Assembly: GCA_021201235.1 (NCBI GenBank)
Contig: JAJQFI010000027.1
Span: forward strand, 96,897 to 160,896
Source: Oscillospiraceae bacterium
GTDB taxonomy: Bacteria > Bacillota > Clostridia > Oscillospirales > Ruminococcaceae
Direction: 5' to 3'
Length of the DNA stretch: 64,000 nt
A program made the position numbers and the translations under genes. The notes beneath the pieces are model-generated. The model did not search any database. It had not been told where the DNA came from and saw only the letters and a list, made by a program, of their open reading frames with translations. Positions 49,970 to 58,273 of the stretch are shown here, piece after piece. Position 1 is the stretch's first letter; each line of letters starts with the position of its first letter.

Positions 49970-50749
49970 TCAGCCCTCCCATTTCTTCCATGGTGCTTTT
50001 CCTGATGCCCACAACTCTTCGAGTTTATCCTTTTCACGTTTCGTGTCCATGCACTGCCAGAAACCATCATGATAAAAGCTCTTCAATTCGCCAGCCTCTG
50101 CTAATGCCCTCATAGGCTTTTGCTCAAAAACAGTCGAATCGTCTTCCAAATAATCGAAAACGCCGGGATTACATACCATGTAGCCACCATTGATCAGCGA
50201 GCCATCTTCATCATCTTTCTCTCTGAACGCGGTAATCGTATTGTCACTATTTACATCGAGTACGCCTTTTTGCTGTGCTAAACTTACAGAGGTCAATGTG
50301 ACACACTTTCCATGCGACTTATGGAACTCTATCAAAGCTGTAATATCTACATCGGATACCGCATCGCCATATGTAAGGCAAAATGGTTCATTGCCAACAT
50401 ACTGTTGAATTCTCTTTACGCGTCCGCCGGTCATTGTATCAAGACCTGTATCTACAATAGTTACCTTCCACGGTTCTATATGCTTTTCGTGGACAATCAT
50501 CTTGTTTCCTTCTGTAAAATCAAAAGTCACATCAGCCGTATGAAGGAAATAATCCGCAAACCACTCTTTAATCACATACTGTTTATATCCTGCGCAGATA
50601 ACAAACTCGTTGATTCCGTGTGCTGAATACTCTTTCATGATATGCCAAAGAATCGGCATTTCACCGATTTCAATCATGGGCTTTGGTTTAAATGCGGATT
50701 CTTCAGATATTCTGGTGCCAAATCCGCCGGCTAAAATTACAGCTTTCAT
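49970..50749 (-). CDS. rfbF: Glucose-1-phosphate cytidylyltransferase
   Basis: A 259-residue nucleotidyltransferase. 'VILAGGFGTRISEESAFKPK' with 'PMIEIGEMPILWHIMK' is the signature of RfbF/DdhA, and 'FCLTYGDAVSDVDI' the metal-binding Asp. It makes CDP-glucose from glucose-1-phosphate and CTP, the first step of 3,6-dideoxyhexose synthesis. It heads the rfbFGH set, 35 bp after ugd. Confidence 0.95.
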   Translation of the reverse strand: MKAVILAGGFGTRISEESAFKPKPMIEIGEMPILWHIMKEYSAHGINEFVICAGYKQYVIKEWFADYFLHTADVTFDFTEGNKMIVHEKHIEPWKVTIVDTGLDTMTGGRVKRIQQYVGNEPFCLTYGDAVSDVDITALIEFHKSHGKCVTLTSVSLAQQKGVLDVNSDNTITAFREKDDEDGSLINGGYMVCNPGVFDYLEDDSTVFEQKPMRALAEAGELKSFYHDGFWQCMDTKREKDKLEELWASGKAPWKKWEG

Positions 50750-50783
50750 TTAACTTTCCTCCATATTTTACTCTTTCTACGCA

Positions 50784-52025
50784 TTAATCCCTACGGAATA
50801 AATCCCTCGTATAAACCTTATCCTTCACATCATCCAAACAACTATCATACCTATTCGCAATAATTGCCTGCGACTGCTCTTTGAAGCTTTCCAAATCATT
50901 GACGACCTTGCTTCCAAAGAAAGTGCTACCATCCTCAAGAGTAGGCTCATAGATAATCACGGTTGCGCCCTTCGCCTTAATTCGTTTCATAACGCCCTGA
51001 ATGCTGCTTTGACGAAAGTTATCGCTATTGCTCTTCATAGTCAGGCGATATACGCCGATGACCACTTGTGTCTCTTTAGCTTCACTCCAGCCATCATTTG
51101 CCCCATATGCACCGGCGATTTCTAATACACGATTTGCAATGAAATCTTTTCTCGTGCGGTTAGATTCAACGATTGCCTGAATCAGGTTTTCGGGGACATC
51201 CTCATAGTTAGCGAGAAGCTGTTTCGTATCCTTTGGCAGACAATACCCGCCGTAACCGAAGCTCGGATTGTTGTAGTGAGAGCCGATTCTCGGATCGAGG
51301 CAAACACCCTCTATAATCTGCTTGGTATTCAAGCCCTTCATCTCAGCGTAAGTGTCAAGTTCATTGAAATAGCTGACTCTCAGTGCCAAATAGGTGTTGG
51401 CAAAGAGTTTTACAGCCTCTGCTTCCGTGAAGCCCATGATGAGGGTATCGATGTTTTCCTTGATTGCGCCCTCTTGAAGAAGTCCTGCAAATGTGTTTGC
51501 GGCTTTTACAAGACGTTCATCTTCCAAATCCGTGCCGACAATGATTCTGCTCGGATATAGATTATCATAAAGGGCTTTGGATTCTCTTAAGAACTCAGGA
51601 CTGAAAATGATATTGTCGCAGTTAAATATCTCTCTGATACTTGCTGTGTAACCAACCGGAATCGTTGACTTGATGACCATAATGGCGTTTGGATTGTTCT
51701 CAATAACTAGCTTGATTACTTCCTCAACTGCACTTGTATCGAAGTAATTCTTCTTGCCGTCGTAGTTGGTCGGGGCAGCAATAACGACGAAGTCAGCATC
51801 CTTGTAGGCTGATGCACCATCTAACGTTGCTGTCAGGTCGAGGTCTTTCTCTGCCAAATATTTCTCTATGTACTCATCCTGAATCGGGGATTTTCTTTGG
51901 TTTATAAGGTTGACTTTTTCAGGGACAACATCTACTGCCGTCACCTTGTTGTGCTGGGCTAAAAGAACTGCCAGGCTTAATCCAACGTAACCACACCCTG
52001 CGGTTACTATTTTCAATCCACTCAT
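50784..52025 (-). CDS. ugd: UDP-glucose 6-dehydrogenase
   Basis: A 413-residue nucleotide-sugar dehydrogenase. The NAD loop is '[17 protein letters not shown]' and the catalytic Cys lies in '[14 protein letters not shown]'. '[20 protein letters not shown]' is typical of UDP-glucose rather than GDP-mannose enzymes. It makes UDP-glucuronate for the repeat unit. The region upstream (52026-52302) holds a leftward terminator at 52107-52141 and no gene, so the operon from ugd to the FrhB genes probably starts here with its own promoter. Confidence 0.92.
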   Translation of the reverse strand: MSGLKIVTAGCGYVGLSLAVLLAQHNKVTAVDVVPEKVNLINQRKSPIQDEYIEKYLAEKDLDLTATLDGASAYKDADFVVIAAPTNYDGKKNYFDTSAVEEVIKLVIENNPNAIMVIKSTIPVGYTASIREIFNCDNIIFSPEFLRESKALYDNLYPSRIIVGTDLEDERLVKAANTFAGLLQEGAIKENIDTLIMGFTEAEAVKLFANTYLALRVSYFNELDTYAEMKGLNTKQIIEGVCLDPRIGSHYNNPSFGYGGYCLPKDTKQLLANYEDVPENLIQAIVESNRTRKDFIANRVLEIAGAYGANDGWSEAKETQVVIGVYRLTMKSNSDNFRQSSIQGVMKRIKAKGATVIIYEPTLEDGSTFFGSKVVNDLESFKEQSQAIIANRYDSCLDDVKDKVYTRDLFRRD

Positions 52026-52106
52026 TTGACCATATTTCCTTCAGTAATTATTTCTTTATGTATTGCTTAAATGTCTTTCGACAATAGTAAAATCTCTTGT
52101 CAACGA

Positions 52107-52141
52107 CTAAAAGCCTGCAACAGAAAATCTGTCCCAGGCTT
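52107..52141 (-). terminator. Leftward terminator upstream of ugd
   Basis: AAGCCTG (52111-52117) pairs with CAGGCTT (52135-52141), inner ACAGA/TCTGT; TTTT follows on the minus strand. It would end transcripts coming from the manC fragment side. Confidence 0.75.
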
Positions 52142-52302
52142 GTCTTAACCTCCTCTTAAATTTTATGCTCTTTTGATTGGGTCAAAATTGAGCAACCAGA
52201 AGCCGTACCCTATCTTCTGTTCTCAGTCTTACTTCTCTCAGGCATAAAAACTCAGATTTTGAGATTAGTACAAGCCGTGTCATCTATCGAAAATAGGGCG
52301 TT

Positions 52303-52917
52303 TCAATTGGTTGTCCCTATTATAACTCTATCACCGGCGTTCCATAGGGCTTTTTGCTTCAGATAAACCTCCGCAGTCGCTCTGTCCGGCTTCTCTTTGA
52401 ACTCCTTGACATCGCTGACTTCTCCGTCGGACTCCGGAATGATATATCCATACTTCTCGCTCGGATAAGTCGGCTCGATGCCCATAAGTGTGAGATTCGC
52501 AGTCCCCTGCTTCACCGTTTCTTCGAGCTTTTCGACGCACTCGTAGTAGCTGTTTTCGACATACGGATCGACCGGACAAACCGCAACAGGCTCGTTCAAC
52601 CCGGCGCCGAGTTCATCGTGAAGATACGCCGCCGCCAAGAGAATCGCCGGGAATGTATCCCTGCGGCACGGCTCCACGCAGATGGAAACCTTGTCCCCAA
52701 GCTGATTATGTATTGCGCTCGCCTGCGACTTGCTCGTGGCAATCGTCACCTTCGCCGCCGGGTCAACCTCGGTAATCTGTCGGAAGACCCTCTGCACCAT
52801 TGACTCGTAGTCACCGTTATTGTCTTTGAACAGCCTTATAAACTGCTTGCTCCGAACGTCGTTCGATAGCGGCCATAGGCGCTTGCCGGAGCCGCCGGAT
52901 AGGAGTATTATGTTCAT
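52303..52917 (-). pseudogene. Mannose-1-phosphate guanylyltransferase, 3'-truncated
   Basis: The first 195 codons are the N-terminal nucleotidyltransferase part of a ManC-type enzyme: 'IILLSGGSGKRLWPLSNDVR' and 'SEKYGYIIPESDGEVSDVKE' then 'FKEKPDRATAEVYL', ending at 'KALWNAG'. Normal enzymes continue for 150 or more residues. Here nine foreign residues and a stop follow, at about 52345. The remaining core and the C-terminal isomerase or beta-helix part are absent. The cut coincides with the edge of the ugd-rfb cluster, as if insertion of that cluster removed the gene's 3' part. Confidence 0.75.
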
Positions 52918-52937
52918 ACGGTTTCCCCTGTCTTTGT

Positions 52938-53953
52938 TTATTTCAATCTATTCTCCAATTTTTTTGCCTGCGAAAGGATGGGCTTTTCAACATACTTTGT
53001 CAAAACATACGCGAACATATAGGCAAGCACAAACTTAACAATGCACCCAACAATCTGCATAGCGAGAGACGTATCAAAAGTGATGAACTTTGTAAGCAGT
53101 TCATAGGGTATCCCTGCTCCCAAGAAGAATGCAAAACCGATTTCTCCAAGCTTTATGAAAAATCCGTTGTGAATACTGAATCTTTTTGCGACAAAGAACA
53201 AAAGCAATCCAACGTTATATGCAAACAAATACTCGAAAATCATGTCCGTATAGGACAGCGCCACAGCAACCGCAAGTCCGACTTCAAACTCTACAACAAG
53301 CAATATCATCCCTGTTAGCGTGATAATTCCCTTTTCATAATCCGTATAGTTGACTCCTAATATAGCAACCGCTATCAGCAGGAAGAATGCAGTCGGAAAC
53401 GGCATTCCTGTGGAATATCTCAATACTCCAACAATGACAGACAAAATCATAATGAATATGAGGATGATATGTCTTTGCGCGTTGTTTCGTCTGCCGGTAA
53501 TAAACCTGATGCCAAATATACAAACACCGACAAAGAACGCTATCTGAATCGGCAACATCCAACTCGCCCCAAGGATATTGTCAAATCCAAGAAATTCTTG
53601 GAAAGCCGTAAAATTAGCTAAAGCCCTTGCAATCGACAATTCGGACTTGTCCGTCACCAAGCACATAAGTATCAAAAGAATCCAATACATCGGATAAATT
53701 CTCGCAAGACGATTTACGAGATACTGCTTCCGATTTCTCTTTTCTCTTGCAGGCACCGTAAGGTATTCCGACATCAGAAAGAAGATAACGACACCGATTC
53801 TTCCGATTACAAAGCCAACATTATATGACCACCAATAGTGCGGCAAATGACTGATAAAGACAAGTAATGCCGCAATTTCTCTGAGAGTAGCTGCCCAATC
53901 AAGGTAGTTACCCCCCCACGCTTATTTATCTGATCGGTTTGTGCTTCTTGCAT
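52938..53953 (-). CDS. Acyltransferase 3 family protein, out of frame at a G7 tract
   Basis: A second membrane acyltransferase. The main frame (to 52938) encodes about ten helices; upstream of its first Met the same frame reads 'YLDWAATLREIAALLVFISH', the conserved N-terminal helix with the catalytic His. The ATG with a good ribosome binding site (53953, AGGAG) begins 'MQEAQTDQINKRGG' in another frame. The frames meet at a run of seven Gs (53911-53917); eight would join them. So the gene is off as sequenced and a one-base slip restores it. It would modify a sugar at the membrane. An assembly error is the main alternative. Confidence 0.75.
53911..53917 (-). repeat. G7 tract in acyltransferase gene (GTG7TA motif)
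   Basis: Seven Gs at codon 13 of the gene starting at 53953, context AGCGTGGGGGGGTA, matching the tract at 47467-47472. Confidence 0.82.
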
Positions 53954-54116
53954 ATTTTCCAGCTCCTAATCATTCCCATGCGTTCGTTATATTTTGTCCC
54001 CTTATCATGTTAGCAAGCCCTCCCATTTTCCGCGTTTCTTATTATCTTACACGGGGCAGGAGCTTATCCAACACAAAATCGGCGCAAGGACTGGGTCTTT
54101 TTACGCCGTGTGTCTT

Positions 54117-54896
54117 TTATTCTCCGTCTTTATGTACGACGACCGAGAAGGTCCTGAAAATTAGCTTCCAATCTTCCTTGAAGCTATAGTCGCGCACATA
54201 CTTTGCATCGAGCTTCATCCACTCGTCAAAGCTGACTTTATTTCTTGAAGGCTGAATCTGCCAATAACAAGTGAGTCCCGGGCGGACGAGAAGCCTCTGG
54301 CGTGCATAGTCGTCATACTGCTCAACCTCTTTTGGAAGAGGAGGACGAGGACCGACGATACTCATGTCGCCACGCAAAATATTGATTAATTGTGGTAATT
54401 CATCAATACTTGTTTTTCTTATAAACTTTCCGACCCTCGTAATTCTTTGGTCATCCTTGATTTTGAAGACGGGACCGTCCATCTCATTCTTATCCTTAAG
54501 CTCTTCGAGCTTGCTCTCGGCATCAGGAATCATCGAGCGGAACTTCCAAAGCTTGAAGGTCTTACCGTTCTTGCCGACTCTTTCCTGCTTGAATATGGGA
54601 CTTGCACCGGGACTGTCAATCACGATTGCAAGCGCAACGATAAGCATAGGAATAAGTAACACAATAAGCGCGCCGAGCGACAATACAAAATCCTCCGCAC
54701 GCTTAATAAGGCGATAGACCTTTTTGGAAGATTCAACCTTCTCCCGAGCGATAAGGTTGTCCTTATCTCCGTCGGGATTGCCCTCGCCGTGTGATGCCTC
54801 TGTTATTTCTATTTCTGTCTCTTTAATCTCTGAATATGTACGTTTCTCACTATCGACTTTCACTGCCGAAGCTGCGGTCAATACCTCACTCTGCAT
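54117..54896 (-). CDS. Undecaprenyl-phosphate sugar phosphotransferase (initiating transferase)
   Basis: A 259-residue bacterial sugar transferase. After about 65 acidic cytoplasmic residues comes one membrane hairpin ('FVLSLGALIVLLIPMLIVAL'), then the catalytic part: 'FKQERVGKNGKTFKLWKFRS' and 'SIDELPQLINILRGDMSIVG' with 'PRPPLP'. It moves a sugar-1-phosphate onto undecaprenyl phosphate to start the repeat unit. I take ATG 54896; a TTG start at 54932 is possible. It is the first gene behind the promoter at 55040-55068. Confidence 0.88.
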   Translation of the reverse strand: MQSEVLTAASAVKVDSEKRTYSEIKETEIEITEASHGEGNPDGDKDNLIAREKVESSKKVYRLIKRAEDFVLSLGALIVLLIPMLIVALAIVIDSPGASPIFKQERVGKNGKTFKLWKFRSMIPDAESKLEELKDKNEMDGPVFKIKDDQRITRVGKFIRKTSIDELPQLINILRGDMSIVGPRPPLPKEVEQYDDYARQRLLVRPGLTCYWQIQPSRNKVSFDEWMKLDAKYVRDYSFKEDWKLIFRTFSVVVHKDGE

Positions 54897-55039
54897 TGCT
54901 TCACCAGCCTTCCACGAGCTATTCAAATACAATGTTGAAAATTATAATGTTCCTCTATCCCGGAATCAGCGCTACCCGCCGTCCGCGTGAGCTCTTCTCA
55001 ACATGTGCCCACTCACCTTATCTCTAATCCACAACCTAC

Positions 55040-55068
55040 ATTATAACAAAGAATACACCCGTTGTCAA
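55040..55068 (-). promoter_or_regulatory. Promoter of glycan cluster
   Basis: Minus strand TTGACA (55063-55068), 17-nt spacer, TATAAT (55040-55045): a perfect sigma-A promoter, about 140 bp upstream of the sugar transferase. The 379-bp gap from 54897 to 55275 holds this promoter, the G8 tract and a small ACGGC/GCCGT hairpin, and no gene. Confidence 0.88.
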
Positions 55069-55164
55069 CAGTGCACTTTGTTATTTTATTGATGTTTGGA
55101 AATTGTGTACAAACAAAACTTTGCAGACGAAACCCAAATTATCAATTTTACGGCGGAGCCGTCT

Positions 55165-55172
55165 ACCCCCCC
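55165..55172 (-). repeat. G8 tract upstream of cluster promoter (GTG8TA motif)
   Basis: Eight Gs, context TGTGGGGGGGGTAG, about 100 bp upstream of the -35 box and outside any gene that I can see. Confidence 0.8.
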
Positions 55173-55275
55173 CACAAAATATTGAGATATTCCACTATAA
55201 TTCAAATTCAATCACAATTTTGTGGAATATGTTTTTATACAAGTACGGAAATTTTTGCCGCAGATTTTTCAGGCA

Positions 55276-55401
55276 TCAATCTTCGTTTTCTTTTCGGGGG
55301 CGGATGCCTCGGATTTTTAATCCGTTTGCGCCCATGAAAAACAGAAGCACCAAGACCCCGAAGGTTCCTCCGACCATCATTCCCAACAAGAAGCACAGCA
55401 T
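55276..55401 (-). CDS. DUF3789-like small membrane protein
   Basis: A 41-residue peptide starting at ATG 55399-55401 behind GGGAGGGC. It is one membrane helix with a glycine-rich start ('FLLGMMVGGTFGVLVLLFFM') and a basic tail ('IRGIRPRKENED'), matching the short DUF3789 proteins common in Clostridia. Function unknown. It lies between the radical SAM gene and the glycan cluster, on the same strand as both. Confidence 0.7.
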   Translation of the reverse strand: MLCFLLGMMVGGTFGVLVLLFFMGANGLKIRGIRPRKENED

Positions 55402-55531
55402 AACTCAGCCCTCCCGAATAATATAACACAGTTCGTCCCAAATGTCAAAGGAAATTCCGACCGATTGAAGCAAACTATACTATTATTATATTCGGAAAGG
55501 GCTTAAAAACTCGCAGAATACAAAAATTTCG

Positions 55532-56629
55532 CTATTTTGAATTCAGAAGCTCCTCAACCTTGTCTCTCCTTTCAAAGAGCACACAGCCGCCGGCATGGTC
55601 TTCGACGAGAACGTCGCCGTCTCTCAGCTCCGTAAACAGCTTTGAGTGAAGAGCTTCCCTGACGGAAGTATCCTTGACACTGATGTCGGAATATGGTGAG
55701 AACGGGCAGGGCTCGGCTCCACCGTGGGAATTGATGTGGAAGAAGCCTCTTCCCACCGCAAGACAGCCGCCTGTCGCCTTTTCGTCTCCCGGGAAGGAAA
55801 CGAAAATCATCTCCTGATACTTCTCGCGAAGCTCCGTCATCTTGTTCCTCAGAAATTCTCTTTCGGAATCCCCGGGAGCGAGCTCTGTACTGTCATCGGT
55901 TACCGGAACGAATTCCACATAGATAACCGCCTTACAGCCCCGCTCCTGAAGACCCATAAGGAAGTCATCCGACACAACCTCGTTTATATTCGAAGTCGTA
56001 ACGGTTACAGAAGCACCAAAAATCAGGTGATTTGACTTGATTTTATCCATCGCCTTGGCCAACAATTTATAGATTCCGTCGCCACGGCGTTCGTCGGTCT
56101 TGTTTTCATCGCCCTCAATGCTCAGAATCGGCACAAGATTCCTTGCGCTGTCGAAAAGCTTGATATAGTTGTCGTTCATCATAGTACCGTTGGTGAAGAC
56201 GGGAAACAGGATTTCGGGATACTCCGCCGCCTTCTGAAGCACATCCTTCCGCATCATCGGCTCGCCGCCTGCAAGAAGAATAAATCCGATGCCCAGATCA
56301 CGGGACTCCTCGAAGATTCTTCCCCACTCGTCAGCCGTCAACTGGTCGTATGCCACTTCATCCACGCAAGCATGATTCTCTCTTGCGTAACAACCGGCAC
56401 AATGGAGATTGCAGTTACTTGTGATACTGGCGATAAGGAACGGCGGGATATGCTCGCCCTGCGCTTCAAGCTCGGCGTGCCTCTTTGTCGACTCGCGGCT
56501 CGAAAGGGCGAACTTCGCCATGAAAACGCTCTCCTTCGGGTCTTTCAGTGTTGCTCTGATTGCACCCTTCACAAGATTCTCGACTCCGCCCGCCATATAT
56601 TCCGACAGATTGAATTCTTTTTCAGACAT
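55532..56629 (-). CDS. Radical SAM/SPASM-like protein
   Basis: A 365-residue radical SAM enzyme. The [4Fe-4S] motif is 'TSNCNLHCAGCYARENHA' (CxxxCxxC) near residue 75, 'ILLAGGEPMMRKDVL' is the GGE motif, and 'GGAEPCPFSPYSDIS' with 'HAGGCVLF' suggests further Cys ligands of a short SPASM-like region. The substrate is unknown. It follows a flavodoxin gene by a single base, and flavodoxin is the usual electron donor for such enzymes, so the two form a functional pair. They are divergent from an HxlR regulator. Confidence 0.82.
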   Translation of the reverse strand: MSEKEFNLSEYMAGGVENLVKGAIRATLKDPKESVFMAKFALSSRESTKRHAELEAQGEHIPPFLIASITSNCNLHCAGCYARENHACVDEVAYDQLTADEWGRIFEESRDLGIGFILLAGGEPMMRKDVLQKAAEYPEILFPVFTNGTMMNDNYIKLFDSARNLVPILSIEGDENKTDERRGDGIYKLLAKAMDKIKSNHLIFGASVTVTTSNINEVVSDDFLMGLQERGCKAVIYVEFVPVTDDSTELAPGDSEREFLRNKMTELREKYQEMIFVSFPGDEKATGGCLAVGRGFFHINSHGGAEPCPFSPYSDISVKDTSVREALHSKLFTELRDGDVLVEDHAGGCVLFERRDKVEELLNSK

Positions 56630-56630
56630 G

Positions 56631-57056
56631 TTACTCTCCTTTTACAACTGCACACGCAAACTTTTTTGCGGCTTTCAGGTCGTCGTCATTCGGATGACCC
56701 TTGTGAAGCGCAGTAAATTCGCCACGGCAATAGAAATTCCTTTCCTCAACTCTGATGCCCTTGTCCTGCAATCTCTGCTTGATTTGCGGAAAAGCCCGCT
56801 CGGCGAGTGCGGAGGTCGAAAAGACAACCACTTTGCCGATTTTGTCCTTATCCAACTTGTCGATAAACTCCTTGACGTCGGAGCTGATTCCGCCCCAGTA
56901 TACGGAAGCACCCAAGAAAAGCAAGTCAACACCGGCATCAACCGGCACAGATATCGGCATTGCCGTGCAGTTCAGCGCTCCGGCTATTGCTTCCGCCACC
57001 TTCTTTGTGTGTCCTGATTTTGAAAAATATCGCACTGCTACCTTCAGATTGTCCAT
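56631..57056 (-). CDS. Flavodoxin
   Basis: A 141-residue FMN electron carrier. 'VRYFSKSGHTKKVAEAI' is the phosphate-binding loop (S-x-S-G-x-T class), 'LFLGASVYWGGISSDVKEFI' and 'VFSTSALAE' follow at the isoalloxazine sites. It probably reduces the radical SAM enzyme encoded one base downstream. The promoter at 57129-57156 drives both. An NADPH-dependent reductase role is less likely given the small size. Confidence 0.82.
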   Translation of the reverse strand: MDNLKVAVRYFSKSGHTKKVAEAIAGALNCTAMPISVPVDAGVDLLFLGASVYWGGISSDVKEFIDKLDKDKIGKVVVFSTSALAERAFPQIKQRLQDKGIRVEERNFYCRGEFTALHKGHPNDDDLKAAKKFACAVVKGE

Positions 57057-57128
57057 TAAAATACCTCCGATTTTTAAATTTGCTCTTAAAAAAGTCTTTA
57101 CTCTTGATTTGATACCTGCTATAATGTA

Positions 57129-57156
57129 ATTATACCACGCGGCTATTCAATGTCAA
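57129..57156 (-). promoter_or_regulatory. Promoter of flavodoxin-radical SAM genes
   Basis: Minus strand TTGACA (57151-57156), 16-nt spacer, TATAAT (57129-57134), in the divergent region facing the HxlR gene. Confidence 0.8.
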
Positions 57157-57175
57157 TTACGCAGTTTTTGCGGAT

Positions 57176-57197
57176 TAGGTAAGAATAAAAGTACCTA
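57176..57197. promoter_or_regulatory. Inverted repeat, possible HxlR operator
   Basis: TAGGTA-N10-TACCTA, 20 bp upstream of the HxlR start and next to the divergent promoter, a good position for autoregulation and control of the flavodoxin operon. Confidence 0.5.
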
Positions 57198-57217
57198 TTG
57201 AGGAAGGAGGAATTTTA

Positions 57218-57565
57218 ATGGCACATGAACACGTTTGCCCATGCACGGTCGGGTGTCCCTTACAGAAGACGATGAGCGCAATCGGCGGAAGGTGGAAGAT
57301 GTCTATCATCTGCTCCCTGTCTCAGGATGGAGCAACGAGGTATAACGACCTCAAGCGGAAAATGAACGGGATTTCGAACACCATGCTTGCCAAATCCCTG
57401 AAAGAGCTTGAGGACGACGGGCTCGTCAAGAGAACCGAGTATATGGAAGTGCCAATAAGAGTCGAGTATGAGATAACCGACGCCGTTCGGTCTCTGACGC
57501 CGATTCTTACTGAGCTTGCGGTCTGGGGAAGCCAACTGCCGGATAATGAAAAGAGCGACTGTTAA
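57218..57565 (+). CDS. HxlR-family transcriptional regulator
   Basis: A 115-residue winged-helix regulator. The Cys-rich start 'HVCPCTVGCPLQKT' is typical of HxlR proteins, some of which sense electrophiles or redox state through such cysteines. 'IGGRWKMSIICSLSQDGATR' and 'NTMLAKSLKELEDDGLVKR' form the HTH. AAGGAGGAATTTTA precedes the ATG. It is divergent from flavodoxin-radical SAM, which it probably controls. Confidence 0.88.
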   Translation: MAHEHVCPCTVGCPLQKTMSAIGGRWKMSIICSLSQDGATRYNDLKRKMNGISNTMLAKSLKELEDDGLVKRTEYMEVPIRVEYEITDAVRSLTPILTELAVWGSQLPDNEKSDC

Positions 57566-57576
57566 GCCGCTCTTTA
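57549..57576. terminator. Bidirectional terminator
   Basis: AAGAGCG (57551-57557) pairs with CGCTCTT (57568-57574); T-rich on both strands. It overlaps the HxlR stop and separates it from the convergent channel gene. Confidence 0.8.
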
Positions 57577-57578
57577 TC

Positions 57579-58253
57579 TTATTTATTTTCTTCGGACAAT
57601 TTCCTGCAAATCTTCTCCACCACCGGGAAGAACACTCCGCCGACGACGTTTCCGAGGGAGACTGTGAGAAGCCGGAGAATCGACTGCCCGAAGTCCTCGA
57701 AAATCACGCCCGAAATGCACCAATAATACATGTCGGCGATGCTGTGCTCGGTCCCGCAGAGGATGAATACCGAGACGCCAAGGAAGAGCGAAAGATACTT
57801 GCCGAGGTCATGCGGGCACTTAGCGAAGCCGTTGACGGCGACGAAGATGCAGACGTTGCAGATTATTCCCAGAACGAAGAGTGACAGAAGCGACGAATCC
57901 ATCTTCGACTCAACCATCTCCCGCGCCGTGACGTTGATTTCGGAATCCGTCCCGCAAAGCCCCGTGAGCTTTTCAAGCCCCGCCATCAGCATACAGCCGC
58001 AAAGATTTCCGAGCCAGACGACTGCGAGAAACAGAAGGTACTTCGGCTTGTTGTCGAATATGTAGCACGCCTTGCCGGTGAAGAGGTTATAGCCCCGGGT
58101 GCAGATGATGAACAGCCCGATTGCGAAAAGAAGCGCCCCGGCCACATTTCCGCCGGTAAAGGCGTCCTTGAGCCTGAGATACACCGTCCCGCCCAAGCCG
58201 ATTGAGAAGCCGGCGAGGATTGCAAGTAGGAAATCGCGTAAGTATTTTTTCAT
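57579..58253 (-). CDS. Formate/nitrite transporter family channel
   Basis: A 224-residue membrane protein of the FNT family with six helices. 'RGYNLFTGKACYIFDNKP' is the first signature and 'ILCGTEHSIADMYYW' the second, where the family's central pore His and neighbouring residues lie. Substrate may be formate, nitrite or hydrosulfide. I use ATG 58253; a GTG at 58265 with AGGAC is possible. It follows the MATE gene by about 20 bp on the same strand. Confidence 0.82.
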   Translation of the reverse strand: MKKYLRDFLLAILAGFSIGLGGTVYLRLKDAFTGGNVAGALLFAIGLFIICTRGYNLFTGKACYIFDNKPKYLLFLAVVWLGNLCGCMLMAGLEKLTGLCGTDSEINVTAREMVESKMDSSLLSLFVLGIICNVCIFVAVNGFAKCPHDLGKYLSLFLGVSVFILCGTEHSIADMYYWCISGVIFEDFGQSILRLLTVSLGNVVGGVFFPVVEKICRKLSEENK

Positions 58254-58273
58254 GTTTGATTGCACCGTCCTGT

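Noticed and set aside
55235..55441. 68-codon minus-strand frame
   Set aside because: Out-of-frame reading over the DUF3789 gene, which has the better ribosome binding site and family match.
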